From assembly GCA_029938135.1 (NCBI GenBank), contig JAPYOO010000008.1:1-45480 (forward strand): 45,480 nucleotides of DNA, read 5' to 3'. The notes under the pieces are model-generated. The model saw only the letters and a list, made by a program, of their open reading frames with translations, searched no databases and was not told the origin of the DNA. Below, one piece after another: positions 1 through 9,836 of the stretch. Each line of letters begins with the position of its first letter. The first letter of the stretch is position 1. A program made the translations under genes and the position numbers. The DNA comes from Bermanella sp. GTDB lineage: Bacteria > Pseudomonadota > Gammaproteobacteria > Pseudomonadales > Oceanobacteraceae.

Positions 1-41
1 ATCTTCCCGCACAGGCTATATAGAAGCCTTTAAACTATAAA

Positions 42-1649
42 CTAGGCTACTTCTAGTGACTCACTTTGGCTATCCAAGTACTCTTCATAAGTACCTTGGT
101 AGCTGATTACTTCTTGGTTTTTAATTTCAATTACATGGCTTGCTAAAGACGATACAAACTCACGGTCGTGACTTACAAAAATCAAGGTTCCGTCAAACTC
201 TTTAAGAGCTGAGTTTAACGCCTGTATAGATTCCATGTCTAAGTGGTTAGTCGGCTCATCCATGATCAATACGTTTAGATCCATCATCATTAACTTACCA
301 AACAACAAACGGTTCTTTTCACCACCAGAACAAACACGCGCTTTCTTTAAAAGGTCATCTGGAGTAAACAACAAACGCCCTAACATGCCACGAACCATTA
401 AATCGTCGTGCTTAGAGGTGCGCCACTGAGACATCCAATCAAACAAGGTTAGGTCGTTATCAAAGTCTTTAGTGCTGTCTTGTGGGCAGTAACCAATAGT
501 GGCATTTTCAGACCACTTAATAGTACCGTCATTGGCTTTTAATTCTTCGATCAAGCACTGTAAAAACGTGGTTTTACCTGCGCCGTTTTCACCAATCACT
601 GCCAGTTTAGCACCGGCTTCTAAAATTAGGTTACCGTTAGAGAATAAGGTTTCTTCCCCTTCGTAGCCGTGTGCTAGATCTTCTAAAATTAACACCTGGC
701 GGTGTAACATTTTATCTTGTCTTAACTTAATGTTAGGCACTAAACGACTGGTTTGTTTTACTTCATCTAACTCAATTTTATCCAGTTTCTTAGCGCGCGA
801 GCTGGCCTGCTTGGCTTTAGACGCATTGGCACCAAAACGGGCAACAAACGCTTTTAGCTCTTCTATTTCTTCGCTCTTCTTAGCGTTCTCACCCAATAGC
901 TGCTCACGAATTAACGATGAAGCTTCTAAGAAGTATTCGTAGTTACCAGGGTAAATACGCAGCTCACCATAATCAATATCGGCCATGTGAGTACATACTG
1001 AGTTTAAGAAATGGCGATCGTGCGAAATAATAATCATGGTGCATTTACGTTGATTTAGTACACCGGCCAACCAGTTAATAGAGTGAATATCCAAGTTGTT
1101 GGTAGGCTCATCAAGCAGCAAGATATCAGGGTTAGAAAACAACGCCTGCGCTAATAATACTCGTACCTTATAACCCGGAGATACCGCGCTCATTAGGCCA
1201 AAATGCAATTCTTCATCAATACCGGCTTCTAGCAAAATATCACCCGCACGACTTTCGGCGGTGTAACCGTCCATTTCAGCAAACTCAACCTCAAGGTTGG
1301 CTACTGTCATGCCCTCGTCTTCGGTCATCTCAGGCAATCCGTAAATACGATCACGCTCTTGCTTAATTTCCCATAATTTTGGGTCACCCATAATTACAGC
1401 ATCAATTACGCTGTACTCTTCAAAGGCGAACTGATCCTGACTTAAAACACCTAGCTTATTGCCTGGTGTAATAGAAAGGTTGCCCGAAGTAGGTGCTAAT
1501 TCGCCACTAAGGATTTTCATGAACGTGGATTTACCACAGCCATTAGCACCAATTAGGCCGTAACGGTTGCCGTTACCAAACTGTGCAGAGATGTTTTCAA
1601 ACAAAGGCGAAGCGCCAAACTGCATGGTGATATTTGCGGTAGTAATCAA
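42..1649 (-). CDS. ybiT: ABC-F family ATPase, YbiT-like
   Basis: 535-aa ORF with two ABC ATPase domains ([29 protein letters not shown] and [11 protein letters not shown]), no TM segments; N-terminus [19 protein letters not shown] typical of YbiT. Confidence 0.93.
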   Translation of the reverse strand: MITTANITMQFGASPLFENISAQFGNGNRYGLIGANGCGKSTFMKILSGELAPTSGNLSITPGNKLGVLSQDQFAFEEYSVIDAVIMGDPKLWEIKQERDRIYGLPEMTEDEGMTVANLEVEFAEMDGYTAESRAGDILLEAGIDEELHFGLMSAVSPGYKVRVLLAQALFSNPDILLLDEPTNNLDIHSINWLAGVLNQRKCTMIIISHDRHFLNSVCTHMADIDYGELRIYPGNYEYFLEASSLIREQLLGENAKKSEEIEELKAFVARFGANASKAKQASSRAKKLDKIELDEVKQTSRLVPNIKLRQDKMLHRQVLILEDLAHGYEGEETLFSNGNLILEAGAKLAVIGENGAGKTTFLQCLIEELKANDGTIKWSENATIGYCPQDSTKDFDNDLTLFDWMSQWRTSKHDDLMVRGMLGRLLFTPDDLLKKARVCSGGEKNRLLFGKLMMMDLNVLIMDEPTNHLDMESIQALNSALKEFDGTLIFVSHDREFVSSLASHVIEIKNQEVISYQGTYEEYLDSQSESLEVA

Positions 1650-1946
1650 AGAGATAATCCTGACATAACAAAGAGTGAATGACGCTATAGGCCTTATCTG
1701 TGCTGCTTTTAGTACTTATTGTGGAGAAAAAACCACTGGCAATAGATAGGGTGCGTTCAATTTGGGCGCACTATAGACATTTAACGCATGAATGTCGAGC
1801 TAAACTGACTATTTTATGTACAAATACACATATTTAAAAGCAACTCTAAACACGCTGTGTGCTGCCTGCTTATTGCTATTTTGGGAGAGTAAAAGGGCTT
1901 TAGGAGCCCATTTATGGGGACGTGGTCGTCAGACTAGGTTCTGTTT

Positions 1947-2438
1947 TTAATCGGTAAGAAGCGCTTTTTGCCAAAACATCGCTTTTCCCATGGCAGGATC
2001 AAGCTCGTAGCCTGCAAATCCAAACTTTGAGTAACTATTTTGAGCCACCTTATTACCCTCCAATACCTCAAGGGTTAATTTACTGCAGCCCTTATCGATG
2101 GCAATGTTTTGTACCGCTTCTAACATCTTCTGGCTAATACTCAGCCTTTGATAATCACTTAAAACTATAACGTCATGGATATTCAACAAAGGTTTACACT
2201 GAAATGTAGAGAACCCTTCAAAGCAGTTAACCAATCCAGCAGGTTTGCCGTCTACGTAACACATAACAGTTAGGGCGTGAGCCGTTTTCGCCAGCTCTTT
2301 AACTAAATTATCTTTAACGAATTGCGAGAGAGGCTCACCGCCTCCCATGGGGTCTTTTGCGTAACTATTTAATAGAAATACAATGTCCTGGGCATGTTGT
2401 GGGTTCAGGTAATCGGCATTTATTACTGTTATGTTCAT
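1947..2438 (-). CDS. GNAT family N-acetyltransferase
   Basis: C-terminal pattern QRLSISQKMLEAVQNIAIDKGCSKLTLEVLEGNKVAQNSYSKFGFAGYE typical of the GNAT fold; ORF track start 2447, internal Met at 2438 also possible. Confidence 0.85.
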   Translation of the reverse strand: MNITVINADYLNPQHAQDIVFLLNSYAKDPMGGGEPLSQFVKDNLVKELAKTAHALTVMCYVDGKPAGLVNCFEGFSTFQCKPLLNIHDVIVLSDYQRLSISQKMLEAVQNIAIDKGCSKLTLEVLEGNKVAQNSYSKFGFAGYELDPAMGKAMFWQKALLTD

Positions 2439-2546
2439 ACACGGCATCCTTTCACTGCTTTAAAAGCGAGGCAGGCCGGTGGTAGCAGCCCTTCCCGCGT
2501 TTATAAACTATTTGAGTTAAGGCAAGCGTAACATGTGCCCTTTACA

Positions 2547-2948
2547 CTATTTAGGAACGAAGCCGGCATCTTGTAAATTTTTAGTCATTTTATCTAACAT
2601 TAATTGCAAGCCATTAATGGGTCGTAACATCACTTCAAAGTGCACTATTTTACCTTGATCGTTCCAACGAATTAAATCGATGCCTTTTACCTTTTTATCA
2701 TCCACTCGGGCTGAAAACTCCAACGCTAGGTTTTCACCGTCAATCCATTCTCGCTGGTATTCAAAATCCTGAAATATATCTATGACCATTTTTAAGATGT
2801 ACTGGGTAATATCACGGCCTTTTTTTGGCTGCCAAACGGTGGGCGAGTGAAACTCTACGTTCTCGTCCAGTAATTCACGTAATAGGGCCATATCTTTGTT
2901 TGCCACCACTTGGTGCCAACGATCTAGGTTTTCCTGACTCATGTTCAT
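2547..2948 (-). CDS. SnoaL-like / NTF2-fold family protein
   Basis: 133 aa, WHQVVANKDMALLRELLDENVEFHSPTVW...GKIVHFEVMLRP pattern typical of the SnoaL/NTF2-like fold. Confidence 0.8.
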   Translation of the reverse strand: MNMSQENLDRWHQVVANKDMALLRELLDENVEFHSPTVWQPKKGRDITQYILKMVIDIFQDFEYQREWIDGENLALEFSARVDDKKVKGIDLIRWNDQGKIVHFEVMLRPINGLQLMLDKMTKNLQDAGFVPK

Positions 2949-3178
2949 GCCTTTTATTATCTAAGGTAACGATAGAGACGCTTATTTGAATTGCATATAC
3001 AAGCAAGCGCACCCCACTTATAAAGCCAAGCTACAGCATAAACCTTACACTGTATAGTTCACTTTAAGGCATAAACCACTTAATTGAGCTTACTGTACTT
3101 AAGACTACCAAAAGGATGTATCAATAAACGGGCCCACTGAGCAACACTTACGCCAGCAACCTTTTTTGTAAAGGCGGA

Positions 3179-3832
3179 TCAGCTTTTTCCATGAAACTCG
3201 TTAATGATGGATTTAAATACATCCGGCCCATACCAGCCTTTAGTATTGAATTGATATTTGCTCTGAAGCTTCAGTAACTGTAGCTTGGCCGTTTGAACAT
3301 TATCTTTTTGATTATTTTGATAGAAATCTACTTCTGCTAAAAACTCCAAAAACCGTGAAGCCAGTATTTTTTTAGTTAAGCACTGATCTTTATCCTTGCC
3401 TGCGGTGAAATTAAGGCTAGTGCCATAACACTGAGTGTCATGATTAAAAATTAACAGCTTATATAAAAAGGTGCCATCTACACGCTGCACTTCAGCTAAT
3501 TGACCCTGCATTTCTTGTATTTTTTTCTCATGCATTTGTACTTCGGCTTGGTAATCGGCCAACAAACGCGTTATTTCCTGTTGCGTTAACGCGATCGTTT
3601 CTTGCTGGGTTTGCACTGGAAATAATTTAATAATATTCGCAGGTGCCATGTAATCTTGCCGTTCATTTAATTTATTTTTCAATTCAAAAATATCGTCGCT
3701 GCCTTTTTCATGAATAACCGGCGGCCAGAATTCCACTCGTCGACCATCGGCTACCGCAAAACAGGCCAATACCATTAAAATTAATAACAACGCCACAATA
3801 GACCACACGGGTAATTTTTTTATTATTTCCAT
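3179..3832 (-). CDS. Hypothetical membrane-anchored coiled-coil protein
   Basis: 217 aa; single N-terminal TM (VWSIVALLLILMVLACFAV), then DGRRVEFWPPVI motif and charged helical region. Confidence 0.7.
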   Translation of the reverse strand: MEIIKKLPVWSIVALLLILMVLACFAVADGRRVEFWPPVIHEKGSDDIFELKNKLNERQDYMAPANIIKLFPVQTQQETIALTQQEITRLLADYQAEVQMHEKKIQEMQGQLAEVQRVDGTFLYKLLIFNHDTQCYGTSLNFTAGKDKDQCLTKKILASRFLEFLAEVDFYQNNQKDNVQTAKLQLLKLQSKYQFNTKGWYGPDVFKSIINEFHGKS

Positions 3833-4070
3833 TTACTTGCCCATCCCTGAATTTTAGCACAGGTAATTCAAAGGGCCTGAGTCGCCCAAGTCACAATAGA
3901 CACCAGATTGAATGGTCTATTAAAGAAGGGCTAATATAGCAGTTATCAACATTCAGGGAAGCCCACACGCCACCTTGAATTGACAGGTATACACGGGCAA
4001 GAAAAAGAATAAAAAATTACAATTTAAATTATTTAGTGGCATTACAGCTTGATTTAAAGTACTTGGCCAA

Positions 4071-4850
4071 TCAGTAATGCCATTTATCCACTACCGATTT
4101 TACGAACCCACTTCTTTTAAGCTTTTTTAACTCACGATCAAATTGGTCCCTTAATAAAGACAATTGACGCTTTTTTGAAAATGCCACATACAAAGGAATA
4201 GATCCTATAGGATGCGCGACTCTAACAATGCCCCCCGCTGGGTATGCTTTTAATATTTTTGACGCTCGCTGCTGAGTACTCACGACTACATCAACCCGAT
4301 TTTTCAATAACATGAAAAAACTAGAGTCTAAAGTCTTAGTTCCTATAAGATTTAAGCTGGCAGCCATTTTATTGAAGGCCTCGCCATACGTATCCCCTAG
4401 AATAACCGCCATCTTTTTTTGCTTAATGGCGGAATAGTCGCCACTAAATTCAAACTGATGACCTGCGTTTACGTAAAAATAGACATTCTCATACAGCAGG
4501 ACTTCTTGGCTGTAATCTAAATACACTTCACGCTTAGGTGTTTTGCGAATAAAAGGCACACCATCAGCTTGTCCATTTTCCAGCATATGAATCACACGCT
4601 TGCCAGGTAAAAGCTCCAACGTCGAATTATGACCTAGATTGCCCATCACCTTTTTAAAGATTTCAATCGCCACACCCTGCACTTGCTGTTTATCATCATA
4701 AAAACCCAAAGGATGGGCATTTACATCAACAAAAAAAAGCTCGTCGCTAGCGGCGCTAAAAGAGCCCAGTGCATGAGTCACTAACAAACATATTGATAAC
4801 GGCTTAAACCTCACTGAATGCCACCATAAACTGATATTGCTAATTATCAT
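4071..4850 (-). CDS. Transporter substrate-binding domain protein (SBP_bac_3-like, periplasmic)
   Basis: N-terminal signal-like segment; PLGFYDDKQQVQGVAIEIFKKVMGNLG and LPGKRVIHMLENGQADGVPFIRKTPKRE typical of family 3 solute-binding domains. Confidence 0.85.
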   Translation of the reverse strand: MIISNISLWWHSVRFKPLSICLLVTHALGSFSAASDELFFVDVNAHPLGFYDDKQQVQGVAIEIFKKVMGNLGHNSTLELLPGKRVIHMLENGQADGVPFIRKTPKREVYLDYSQEVLLYENVYFYVNAGHQFEFSGDYSAIKQKKMAVILGDTYGEAFNKMAASLNLIGTKTLDSSFFMLLKNRVDVVVSTQQRASKILKAYPAGGIVRVAHPIGSIPLYVAFSKKRQLSLLRDQFDRELKKLKRSGFVKSVVDKWHY

Positions 4851-5190
4851 TATTGCCCTATCTCATAAAACGGTACTTAACCTACCCTCAGTATAGAAGC
4901 CACTCTAAATAGTGATACCTACGCCCCCTTTTTCACTAAACGATACGCCCTATCATTACTTTGATGATGCCAACAGCCTATTTAAGTGACGTTTTGACCA
5001 AATTAACAGCGCTTTTGGGCCATTAATACCCCGCTGCTCCTGCAAACCATGTACATAAGCTTAATATTTTGACCCATTGAATCGAATACTTAACCCAATG
5101 CCTCTTAAGCTGCCATCCCACTAGCTAATTACCACTCTTTAATACAGTATATTGATCAATTTCCACCGTCACATTAAGTAGAAGCTAAGT

Positions 5191-6393
5191 ATGATCATTA
5201 AACCTAAGACTCGTGGCTTTATCTGTACCACTGCTCACCCTGTGGGCTGTGAAGCTAATGTACTTGAGCAAATTAACATCACTAAAGCTCAAGGGGGCGT
5301 AAAAGGCGGCCCTAAAAATGTTTTAGTAGTGGGCTCATCTAGCGGCTACGGTTTATCTTCACGCATTGCAGCGGCCTTTGGCAGCAAAGCGGCCACCTTA
5401 GGGGTGTTTTTTGAAAAGCCCGGCACAGATAAAAAATCAGGAACTGCAGGCTGGTACAATTCAGTTGCATTCGACAAATTGGCCAAAGCCGACGGCCTTT
5501 ATTCTAAAAGCATTAACGGCGACGCTTTCAGCCATGACGCCAAACAAAAAGCCATCGACATTATTAAACAAGAGATGGGTCAAATTGATTTAGTGGTGTA
5601 TTCACTGGCCTCTCCTGTACGAACACTGCCTGACAGCGGTGAGTTAATTCGCTCAGCACTTAAACCCATTGGCAACACTTACACCGCTACCGCAGTAGAC
5701 ACCAATAAAGATAAAATCATTGAAACCAGTGTAGAACCCGCCACCGAACAAGAGATCGCTGACACCGTAACGGTCATGGGGGGGGAAGACTGGGAGCTAT
5801 GGATGTCTGCCTTATCTCAAGCAGGCGTATTGACCGATACTTGTAAAACCGTAGCCTATAGCTACATAGGAACCGAACTTACTTGGCCAATTTACTGGCA
5901 CGGTGCGCTGGGTAAAGCCAAAATGGACTTAGACCGCGCCGCTAAAGAATTAAATTCAAGAATGGTTGTTACCGGTGGCAGCGCCAACGTTGCCGTTCTT
6001 AAAAGTGTGGTCACACAGGCCAGCTCTGCCATTCCCGTTATGCCGCTTTACATCGCAATGGTATTTAAAAAAATGCGTCAGGAAGGTCTGCACGAAGGCT
6101 GCATGGAGCAAATTAATCGCTTATTTAATGAACGCTTATATCTTGAAGACGCAGCCACACCTGAATTAGATGATTGCAACCGCATACGTTTAGATGATTG
6201 GGAATTGCGCGATAATATTCAGCAGCATTGCCAAACTATCTGGCCGCAAGTCACCACTGAAAATTTATCTGAACTCACTGACTACCGTGAATACAAACAA
6301 GAGTTTCTTAAATTATTTGGTTTTGGTGCCCAAGGTGTTGACTACGAAGCCGACGTAAATCCAAATGTCACGTTAGACGTAGTTGAGCTTTAA
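5191..6393 (+). CDS. fabV: Enoyl-[acyl-carrier-protein] reductase FabV (trans-2-enoyl-CoA/ACP reductase)
   Basis: 400 aa; [25 protein letters not shown]-terminus, [22 protein letters not shown] Rossmann motif, Y-X8-K active-site pattern in [10 protein letters not shown]. Confidence 0.96.
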   Translation: MIIKPKTRGFICTTAHPVGCEANVLEQINITKAQGGVKGGPKNVLVVGSSSGYGLSSRIAAAFGSKAATLGVFFEKPGTDKKSGTAGWYNSVAFDKLAKADGLYSKSINGDAFSHDAKQKAIDIIKQEMGQIDLVVYSLASPVRTLPDSGELIRSALKPIGNTYTATAVDTNKDKIIETSVEPATEQEIADTVTVMGGEDWELWMSALSQAGVLTDTCKTVAYSYIGTELTWPIYWHGALGKAKMDLDRAAKELNSRMVVTGGSANVAVLKSVVTQASSAIPVMPLYIAMVFKKMRQEGLHEGCMEQINRLFNERLYLEDAATPELDDCNRIRLDDWELRDNIQQHCQTIWPQVTTENLSELTDYREYKQEFLKLFGFGAQGVDYEADVNPNVTLDVVEL

Positions 6394-6435
6394 ACTTAAC
6401 GTATTAACGTTTTTTTCATTCTTTAAGTGAAAGAT

Positions 6436-6473
6436 AATGTGTTACTTGTTCATACAAGTAGCACATTTTTTTT
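6436..6473 (+). terminator. Rho-independent terminator after fabV
   Basis: AATGTGTTACTTGT-TCAT-ACAAGTAGCACATT (14-bp stem with one T-G wobble) followed by a T run. Confidence 0.9.
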
Positions 6474-6614
6474 ATCTGGTTAACACGTCAACTGCTTTCA
6501 ACTGTTAGAACACAAGCAGATCAAACTCATGATAAATGGTGATTTAATAAGTATCACCGAGGTTTATGCTCTTGTTGTTACTCTGCCATTTAGATAAAAC
6601 AAAAAGGATTGTTC

Positions 6615-7310
6615 ATGGGCCCATTTATTAAGTTTATCAGCGTGTCATTATGTATATTATTAGCCGCCTGCGCTTGGCAAACCAGTGATGAAATAAAAAC
6701 GCCACTGCAACCTGATATTGTGGGCATAGATATATCCAAGTACCAAGGTGACGTTGACTTTAAACAACTTAAAGCTGCCGGTATCACCTATGTATTCATT
6801 CGCGCCAGTGAAGGTAATACTTACCAAGACCCTGAGTTTAAAAGCCACTTTGCCAAAGCAAAGGCCGCGGGTTTAATCGTTAGTGCCTACCATTTTTACG
6901 AAACCAATGATGCTCCTCACAGCCAATTGGAAAACTTTACCCAGCTCGTAAAGCTATCTGTCGGTGACTTACCACCCGTAGTCGATATAGAGCGACTGCA
7001 TCAACAAGATGACACCCTTTTGAGTGAAAATTTACAAGTCTACTTAAACGGGCTAGAGCGTCACTATGGCGTTAAACCCATCATTTACACTGGGCTTAAT
7101 TTCGCTAATCAGCACGTAACCCGCTTTTCACAGTACCCGTTGTGGTTAGCCGAATACGGACGCACTCAACCCACCCTGCCCTCTGGCTGGTCACAATGGA
7201 CATTCTGGCAATGGTCCCAGTCACATGCGCTTAAGGGCATTGATGGCAAAGTAGATGCCGATAAATTTAATGGCGATGCACTCAGTTTTGCTAAGTTGTT
7301 AATTAAATAA
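6615..7310 (+). CDS. GH25-family lysozyme-like lipoprotein
   Basis: Lipobox-like LLAAC; VGIDISKYQGDVDFKQLKAAGITYVFIRASEGNTYQDPEFKSHFAKAKAAGLIVSAYHF typical of GH25 muramidases; ATG at 6615 preferred over the TTG at 6609. Confidence 0.9.
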   Translation: MGPFIKFISVSLCILLAACAWQTSDEIKTPLQPDIVGIDISKYQGDVDFKQLKAAGITYVFIRASEGNTYQDPEFKSHFAKAKAAGLIVSAYHFYETNDAPHSQLENFTQLVKLSVGDLPPVVDIERLHQQDDTLLSENLQVYLNGLERHYGVKPIIYTGLNFANQHVTRFSQYPLWLAEYGRTQPTLPSGWSQWTFWQWSQSHALKGIDGKVDADKFNGDALSFAKLLIK

Positions 7311-7420
7311 ATCTATACCGCCGCACCACCATAATGGTTCCATAGTACCCCTTAAATATACATTGTATAGTTAAGGGTATGTTAATCTGAATCATCCCTT
7401 AAACTGAGTCTTTGCCTTAC

Positions 7421-8251
7421 ATGCACCAGCCGCATAGCCAAAGCACTACACCTAAGAGTGTTTCCATTACCGCACGTAGACCACAGTTTGATTTTTCGCA
7501 TGTAGAAAAGGTGTGGCTGGCAGACCCTATTAAGACTCATTTCTTAAATGCCTTGTCAGTACTGATTCCTCAAAGCGAACGGGTTGTAAATGACATCATG
7601 CGCCGACAACTTAAACACATTCACGACCCTGTTTTAAAACAACAAGTACAACTTCTAATTAAGCAAGAAAGTGCCCACGCCCTTATGCACCGGCAATCTA
7701 ATAACACGCTTAAGCAGCATTACCCGCTGATAACTCGTTTTGAAAAAATACAAACGGGTGTAATGAATCAAATTTTAAAATGGGGCAGCACAGCATTTAT
7801 TTTGGCGTTGCCGGCCGCGTTTGAGCATTTTACCGCTGCAGTTAGCCGAGATTTTTTAACACATCATGATAACTGGACTCAGGGTAACCAGAATCAAGCC
7901 ATTGAATTTGTAAACTGGCATTGCTTGGAAGAAATAGAGCATCAAGCAGTGTGCTTGGATGTTTATAAAACAGAATATTCCAGTGGCTGGCGCTTAGTCT
8001 GCATTTTATTGATATTTTGGCTGCCACTTACCCTAGTGTCTACTTTTACTATTCATTTATTTTTACTGCATAAGGATAGAGTGATTTATAAACCTAAAAA
8101 CTGGCTACCCTATTTTAAATTCTTGGCTCGCAGCACAAAGCTTTTAAGCCAAGGCATTTTTGCCTATCGGAAACAACACTTTAACCCTTGGCAAGCAAAA
8201 GACCAACAGCTATACCAAGACGCTCTTAAACGTTTTTCTCAATCACAATAA
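7421..8251 (+). CDS. Predicted metal-dependent hydrolase family protein (PF10118-like)
   Basis: H-rich helical protein with RRPQFDFSHV..VWLADPIKTHFLNALSVLIPQSE and NWHCLEEIEHQAVCLDVY motifs; ATG at 7421 preferred. Confidence 0.85.
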   Translation: MHQPHSQSTTPKSVSITARRPQFDFSHVEKVWLADPIKTHFLNALSVLIPQSERVVNDIMRRQLKHIHDPVLKQQVQLLIKQESAHALMHRQSNNTLKQHYPLITRFEKIQTGVMNQILKWGSTAFILALPAAFEHFTAAVSRDFLTHHDNWTQGNQNQAIEFVNWHCLEEIEHQAVCLDVYKTEYSSGWRLVCILLIFWLPLTLVSTFTIHLFLLHKDRVIYKPKNWLPYFKFLARSTKLLSQGIFAYRKQHFNPWQAKDQQLYQDALKRFSQSQ

Positions 8252-8281
8252 ACACAGCTTAAATGCTCAACACGCAAACCT

Positions 8282-8707
8282 TTAAGCGGGAATGACCGCC
8301 ATGGTGAGACGTGAAATACAGCTTAACTTACCCTGACTATTCACCATGCGAATCTCCCATACTTGTGAAGCTCGACCTTTATGGATAATAGTTGCCGTAC
8401 CGGTTACGACTCCGTCTCGTACTCCACGTATATGATTGGCGTTTATTTCTTGGCCCACTGCATACTCTTTGCTGTTATCAAGGCATAAATTAGCGGCCAT
8501 GCTGCCTAAGGTTTCGGCCAACAATACATTCGCCCCGCCATGCACTAAACCAATGGGTTGAAAGGTACGAGCATCCGCGGGCATCGTGCCCACAACATAA
8601 TCAGGCCCGATCTCTGTGATCTCAATACCTAATTGACTGCAGGCGGTATTTTGCATCTGACGATTCATGTCTTCTATTTTTGGGGTGGAAAACCAAATAC
8701 TATTCAT
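8282..8707 (-). CDS. Hotdog-fold thioesterase (YdiI/PaaI type)
   Basis: 141 aa; GIEITEIGPDYVVGTMPADARTFQPIGLVHGGANVLLAETLGSMAA signature. Confidence 0.9.
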   Translation of the reverse strand: MNSIWFSTPKIEDMNRQMQNTACSQLGIEITEIGPDYVVGTMPADARTFQPIGLVHGGANVLLAETLGSMAANLCLDNSKEYAVGQEINANHIRGVRDGVVTGTATIIHKGRASQVWEIRMVNSQGKLSCISRLTMAVIPA

Positions 8708-8753
8708 AAAACCCTACGTAATTTCAATAAAAACGGATGCTTAACTCTGCCAA

Positions 8754-9524
8754 TCAAGATAAAGTGCGCAGCGCATCTCGTATAGTCATGCCAAATAAAC
8801 GCTTAAACGTACGACTTAAATGGGCACTGTCTGAAAAGCCCGCTTGATGGGCGGCCTCGGTGGCATTTTTTTTAGCGCTTAACGCCTTAATAGCACACAA
8901 CAGGCGACGCCATAATAAATAGGGGCGCCAAGGCAAGCCCATTTCTTGCTTAAACAAGTGTAAAAATCGACTTTCAGACACCCCTAAATCCTGAGCAATT
9001 TCTTGCGCTAACCATTTATCGGGCTTTACACACTCACCTTCAAAACACGCATTTAAGGTATGTAAAAGCTGTTCAATACGTTTATCTAACGGCGCACCAA
9101 AACAGTTTACCCCTGTGTTAGTTGATGACAACAAGCTAGCTGCATTAATACTAAAAATATCAAATAAGGGTTGCAGACATTGCGCTAAATCCGCGCAAGG
9201 TTGAGGGCAAGTGATTTTTGTAATATTCAAGGACGCAACTGGTCGCTGTTGTAAATAATTAGCTAATGTTATGCCAGCTGACGATTGAGGCTCAATTAAA
9301 ATAATCCAGCCTTTAGACATAACTAACTTATGTTCAATATTAGACTGTATTAGGAAGCCATTATACGAGCCTGTCACCACCTCACCCTCAACCGTAAGGG
9401 TACAAACACCTTTTAGGTCAGGCCAAATAAGCTGCACAGCCTGATGCTGGTGGTCTGAGGCTGCAAGCGATTCACCATAAATCGCCAAAATCCCAGGCAA
9501 GCAGATTACATTGTCATTTATCAT
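8754..9524 (-). CDS. AraC family transcriptional regulator
   Basis: C-terminal double HTH: LAQEIAQDLGVSESRFLHLFKQEMGLPWRPYLLWRRL...AAHQAGFSDSAHLSRTFKRLFGMT. Confidence 0.92.
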   Translation of the reverse strand: MINDNVICLPGILAIYGESLAASDHQHQAVQLIWPDLKGVCTLTVEGEVVTGSYNGFLIQSNIEHKLVMSKGWIILIEPQSSAGITLANYLQQRPVASLNITKITCPQPCADLAQCLQPLFDIFSINAASLLSSTNTGVNCFGAPLDKRIEQLLHTLNACFEGECVKPDKWLAQEIAQDLGVSESRFLHLFKQEMGLPWRPYLLWRRLLCAIKALSAKKNATEAAHQAGFSDSAHLSRTFKRLFGMTIRDALRTLS

Positions 9525-9836
9525 ATTTCATTTACTATTTAACAATTCTGGCAAAGTACCATTTACGTCTAAAAGAATTAATTATTCAACCTTTAAACAC
9601 ATGCTGGAGTACTTATTATATACCCTAAGCCGTTATTGATTGATGTATTCAAGTGCCATCAATTTTTCATATTTCACATTAAGAGTAAGGTAATATCACC
9701 GGGTTAGGTTTCATGTTTAAGGTAATGCCTAGATACCCACAGCTAAAAATCGAAATGCCATCTCGGGTAATTTTGCACTTTTTTTGTGCCCGCCTATACT
9801 CACAACATAGCCATACTATCAAGCTAAAGGGGCGGC

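Noticed and set aside
4830-4853. Fur-box-like ATAATGATAAT at the start of the SBP gene (4071-4850)
   Set aside because: Only about 13 of 19 matches and it is created by the coding start ATG ATA ATT AGC AAT; likely coincidence.
9760-9790. Possible sigma54-like TTGCAC-T7-GTGC upstream of the REC-TPR gene
   Set aside because: Lacks the invariant GG at -24 and correct -12 GC spacing; better explained as a simple inverted repeat.
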